NCBI GenBank assembly: GCA_040285825.1
Contig: JAUPSS010000001.1
Location: forward strand, 310,001 to 374,000
From: Eukaryota sp. TZLM1-RC
Taxonomy: Eukaryota; Metamonada: BaSk clade
DNA: 64,000 bases
Direction: 5' to 3'
Shown: positions 62,139 to 64,000 of the stretch, piece by piece
Numbering within the stretch: the stretch's first letter is position 1
Layout of the letters: every line of letters starts with the position of its first letter
The notes under the pieces: generated by a model
The model's input: the letters and a program-made list of their open reading frames with translations, nothing else
Told to the model about the DNA's origin: nothing
The model's database searches: none
Made by a program: the position numbers and the translations under genes

Positions 62139-63911
62139 GAGAATATTTATTGAATTTGCGCACTTAATTAAATTAACTCATAACTAATGGGATGACTATC
62201 ATTGAACTAAGATTTCCTCTACAAAATCTTGATCTGCTTGCTGTCTAGCTAAAGCTTCTGTTATTCGATTGAAAAACCGTGGTAATCTATTAATGATGGC
62301 TAATTGAATCCGTGAACGCCATAAAAAGATATCAAATCTTTTCATTGTTTTTTCTTGCAACATTTTTTGCAAGTCATTCAAAAAAGTTTCTGCTTCATCT
62401 GATAATCTTCCATTCATCGAAAATGGGAAAGCAATAAAAACCAGCTGTGTATTTCTATCGACATTAGCCTCTTCAATATCTTTATCATATTTTCTATGTT
62501 TCACTTTTGCTTTAAAATTCAGAGCAGCCACAGGATTAAGTTTTCTTCTGTGAACCAAAGTATCATTTGCAACATTACATGAGACAAAGTCAACAATAGC
62601 TTCAGAATTATCAATCCAATCACAGTATACATCACCTCTATCATCAGAACCAAAATTATTCAGAGAAAGTGTTTCCTTCAGCAGAGGCTCTTTGATACAC
62701 GAAATTCTTGCATTTCGAGCCTTAATAAAAACAGTGTCTCTAACAGCACCAAGGAAAGAAGAACGATAAGTTATCAATTTAGAGCAATTCAGAGCATGGC
62801 GCCAAGTGAGTTGAGGGGTATTCGAACAAATACATTTTTCTTTTGTTAATAATGGATTAATTGGAATATTCAAATATAATCTCATTTTTGTTACAAATGC
62901 TTCATTAGTGGCACACAATCCAAATCTTCGTGGTACAATGGTTACAAAAAGTGAAGAATCTGATGACTTGTTTTCACAAACACCCTTTTCCAATAACAAT
63001 GAGTGAAGATCTTGATTTAAAGCAGCCGAGCTGCATATATTATTATAAAGATCTTTTTCATACATTCCAGTTAATCGTTTCTGTAATGTTCGAAGAGTGT
63101 ACTTCAAATTTAAAACATTTTTTTCTGGAATATTGCCATTGAATGATTGGGGCAAACATCGACCCCATTTTTCTACATCAATTTTTGAAATTTCTTCATT
63201 TAATGCAAAAAAAGTGGATTTTTGCGTTATCATCAATAAATCTTCCCAATCTGCAAATCTTTCGAAAAACTCAATGATTGCATTTCTGCATCCTCCAACA
63301 AAAGCACACGAGGTAAGAATAGAAGCCTTCGTCCACCCTAAACGGCCATAATGTGGACTAAGGTAAGCATGATCTGGAATTTGGAACATTTTACATCCCA
63401 GTAACTGAGACAGAACTTTTGCACGTAATTCATCAAACTTCTGAGCCAAAGGTCTAGTGACGAGAGGATTTGTGGATCGAAATACATGATTAAAATTGGA
63501 ACTAAAACACAGTCTTATAATGGTAAATTTGATGTGTTTTTGTATATCTAAATTCATCATTCAGTCAATTTTGTCAGAAATTGAGTTCAACTTTTCAAAC
63601 ATTTTTTTTGGTAATTTCATCATTATTTCCTAAAAACGAACCCAAATGACGAATAGCATCAACTGAATATAGTTTGGCTTGAATTTCAATACCATCAACT
63701 ATTGTGGAAACTGGAGAATTCGATAACAAAACACATTTAAGTAAATTAAGTCGGGGACCAATTTTGGTAAATAATTCTTTAACACATAGAGTTGCTTGTT
63801 TCACAATATTTAAATCAAAAATTAGCACAACATCATCCATATATGCAATCATTTTTAGCGAAGGAAACATCTCTTGAATTTGCAGTAAAATAGGATGAAT
63901 GGCCAAACAAA
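62139..63911 (-). mobile_element. Family 1 LINE with intact YMDD and 453-codon frame, 9-bp TSD
   Basis: The reverse strand opens at MAIHPILLQIQEMFPSLKMI, has the RT catalytic IAYMDDVVLI, then EIKAKLYSVDAIRHLGSFLG. A frame break occurs at an A8 run near 63602. A 453-codon frame follows, 63560-62199, through the thumb, the Cys/His cluster (CICSNTPQLTWRHALNCSKL), RGDVYCDWIDNSEAIVDFVS and the tail FVEEILVQ. The 3' tail ends at 62139. AACCACTAT at 62130-62138 recurs at 63912-63920. It is the best-preserved copy here, but the earliest RT motifs are missing through 5' truncation. 61750-62129 shows no gene; the last 80 bases of the window are unassigned. Confidence 0.9.
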
Positions 63912-64000
63912 AACCACTATTGGGATATTTTCACAAAATTTTGTGTAAAGTTTTTGTGAAAGTTGTGGAATACTGAAGAGTAGTTGATACTTTGTACTGT

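Overview
This window is nuclear DNA of an AT-rich, compact, unicellular-looking eukaryote. Evidence: RPB10, a cap-binding CBP20-like protein, TRAPPC9/Trs120, REV1, a TM9SF nonaspanin, UTP5/WDR43, a SENP8/Ulp1-type protease and a MATCAP-type carboxypeptidase, plus GT-AG introns. Two introns that can be placed with confidence are only 29-31 nt. TAA, TAG and TGA all act as stops, so the code looks standard. The species cannot be named from what is visible. Most genes are single open frames with intergenic gaps of tens to a few hundred bases.

Layout. 1-7.8 kb: host genes (coiled-coil protein, RPB10, ArfGAP, acyltransferase-like membrane protein, TRAPPC9, secreted Cys-rich protein). 8-12.1 kb: two non-LTR retrotransposon (LINE) copies. 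12.3-14.1 kb: GNAT acetyltransferase and a CBP20-like gene. 14.2-22.0 kb: two related Fanzor (eukaryotic TnpB-like RNA-guided nuclease) loci flanking a 1,122-aa double glutaminase-ankyrin gene. 22-24.4 kb: an unknown small gene and a SMYD-type protein. 24.6-29.6 kb: an inverted-repeat hairpin, LINE copies and a pogo-like DNA transposon. 29.7-33.4 kb: FAM135-like hydrolase and REV1. 34-37.5 kb: a repeat-bearing hypothetical gene and LINE debris. 37.5-46.9 kb: MATCAP-like, TM9SF, PI31-like, UTP5 and SENP8-like genes. 47-63.9 kb: an accessory block with LINEs, an internally deleted Mutator-like transposase, a 2-kb inverted duplication carrying tRNA-Ala, a pogo-like transposon inserted in a third Fanzor gene, a TSUP transporter and a long LINE copy.

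Mobile DNA. Two LINE lineages are present. Both encode a reverse transcriptase followed by a C-terminal domain with a Cys/His cluster and an R-x-D...D motif, as in restriction-like endonuclease LINEs (R2/R4/NeSL-type). Family 1 copies end in a shared AT-rich 3' tail and several are flanked by 9-13 bp duplications; one family 2 copy has a 14 bp duplication. A family 1 copy is nested inside a family 2 copy.

The most notable system is the set of three Fanzor loci in one 64-kb window: two sister copies around the glutaminase gene, and one of a different type that was split by a TA-flanked pogo-like transposon and then partly copied into a large inverted duplication. The glutaminase is also unusual: its second catalytic domain has lost the Ser/Lys active-site pair.
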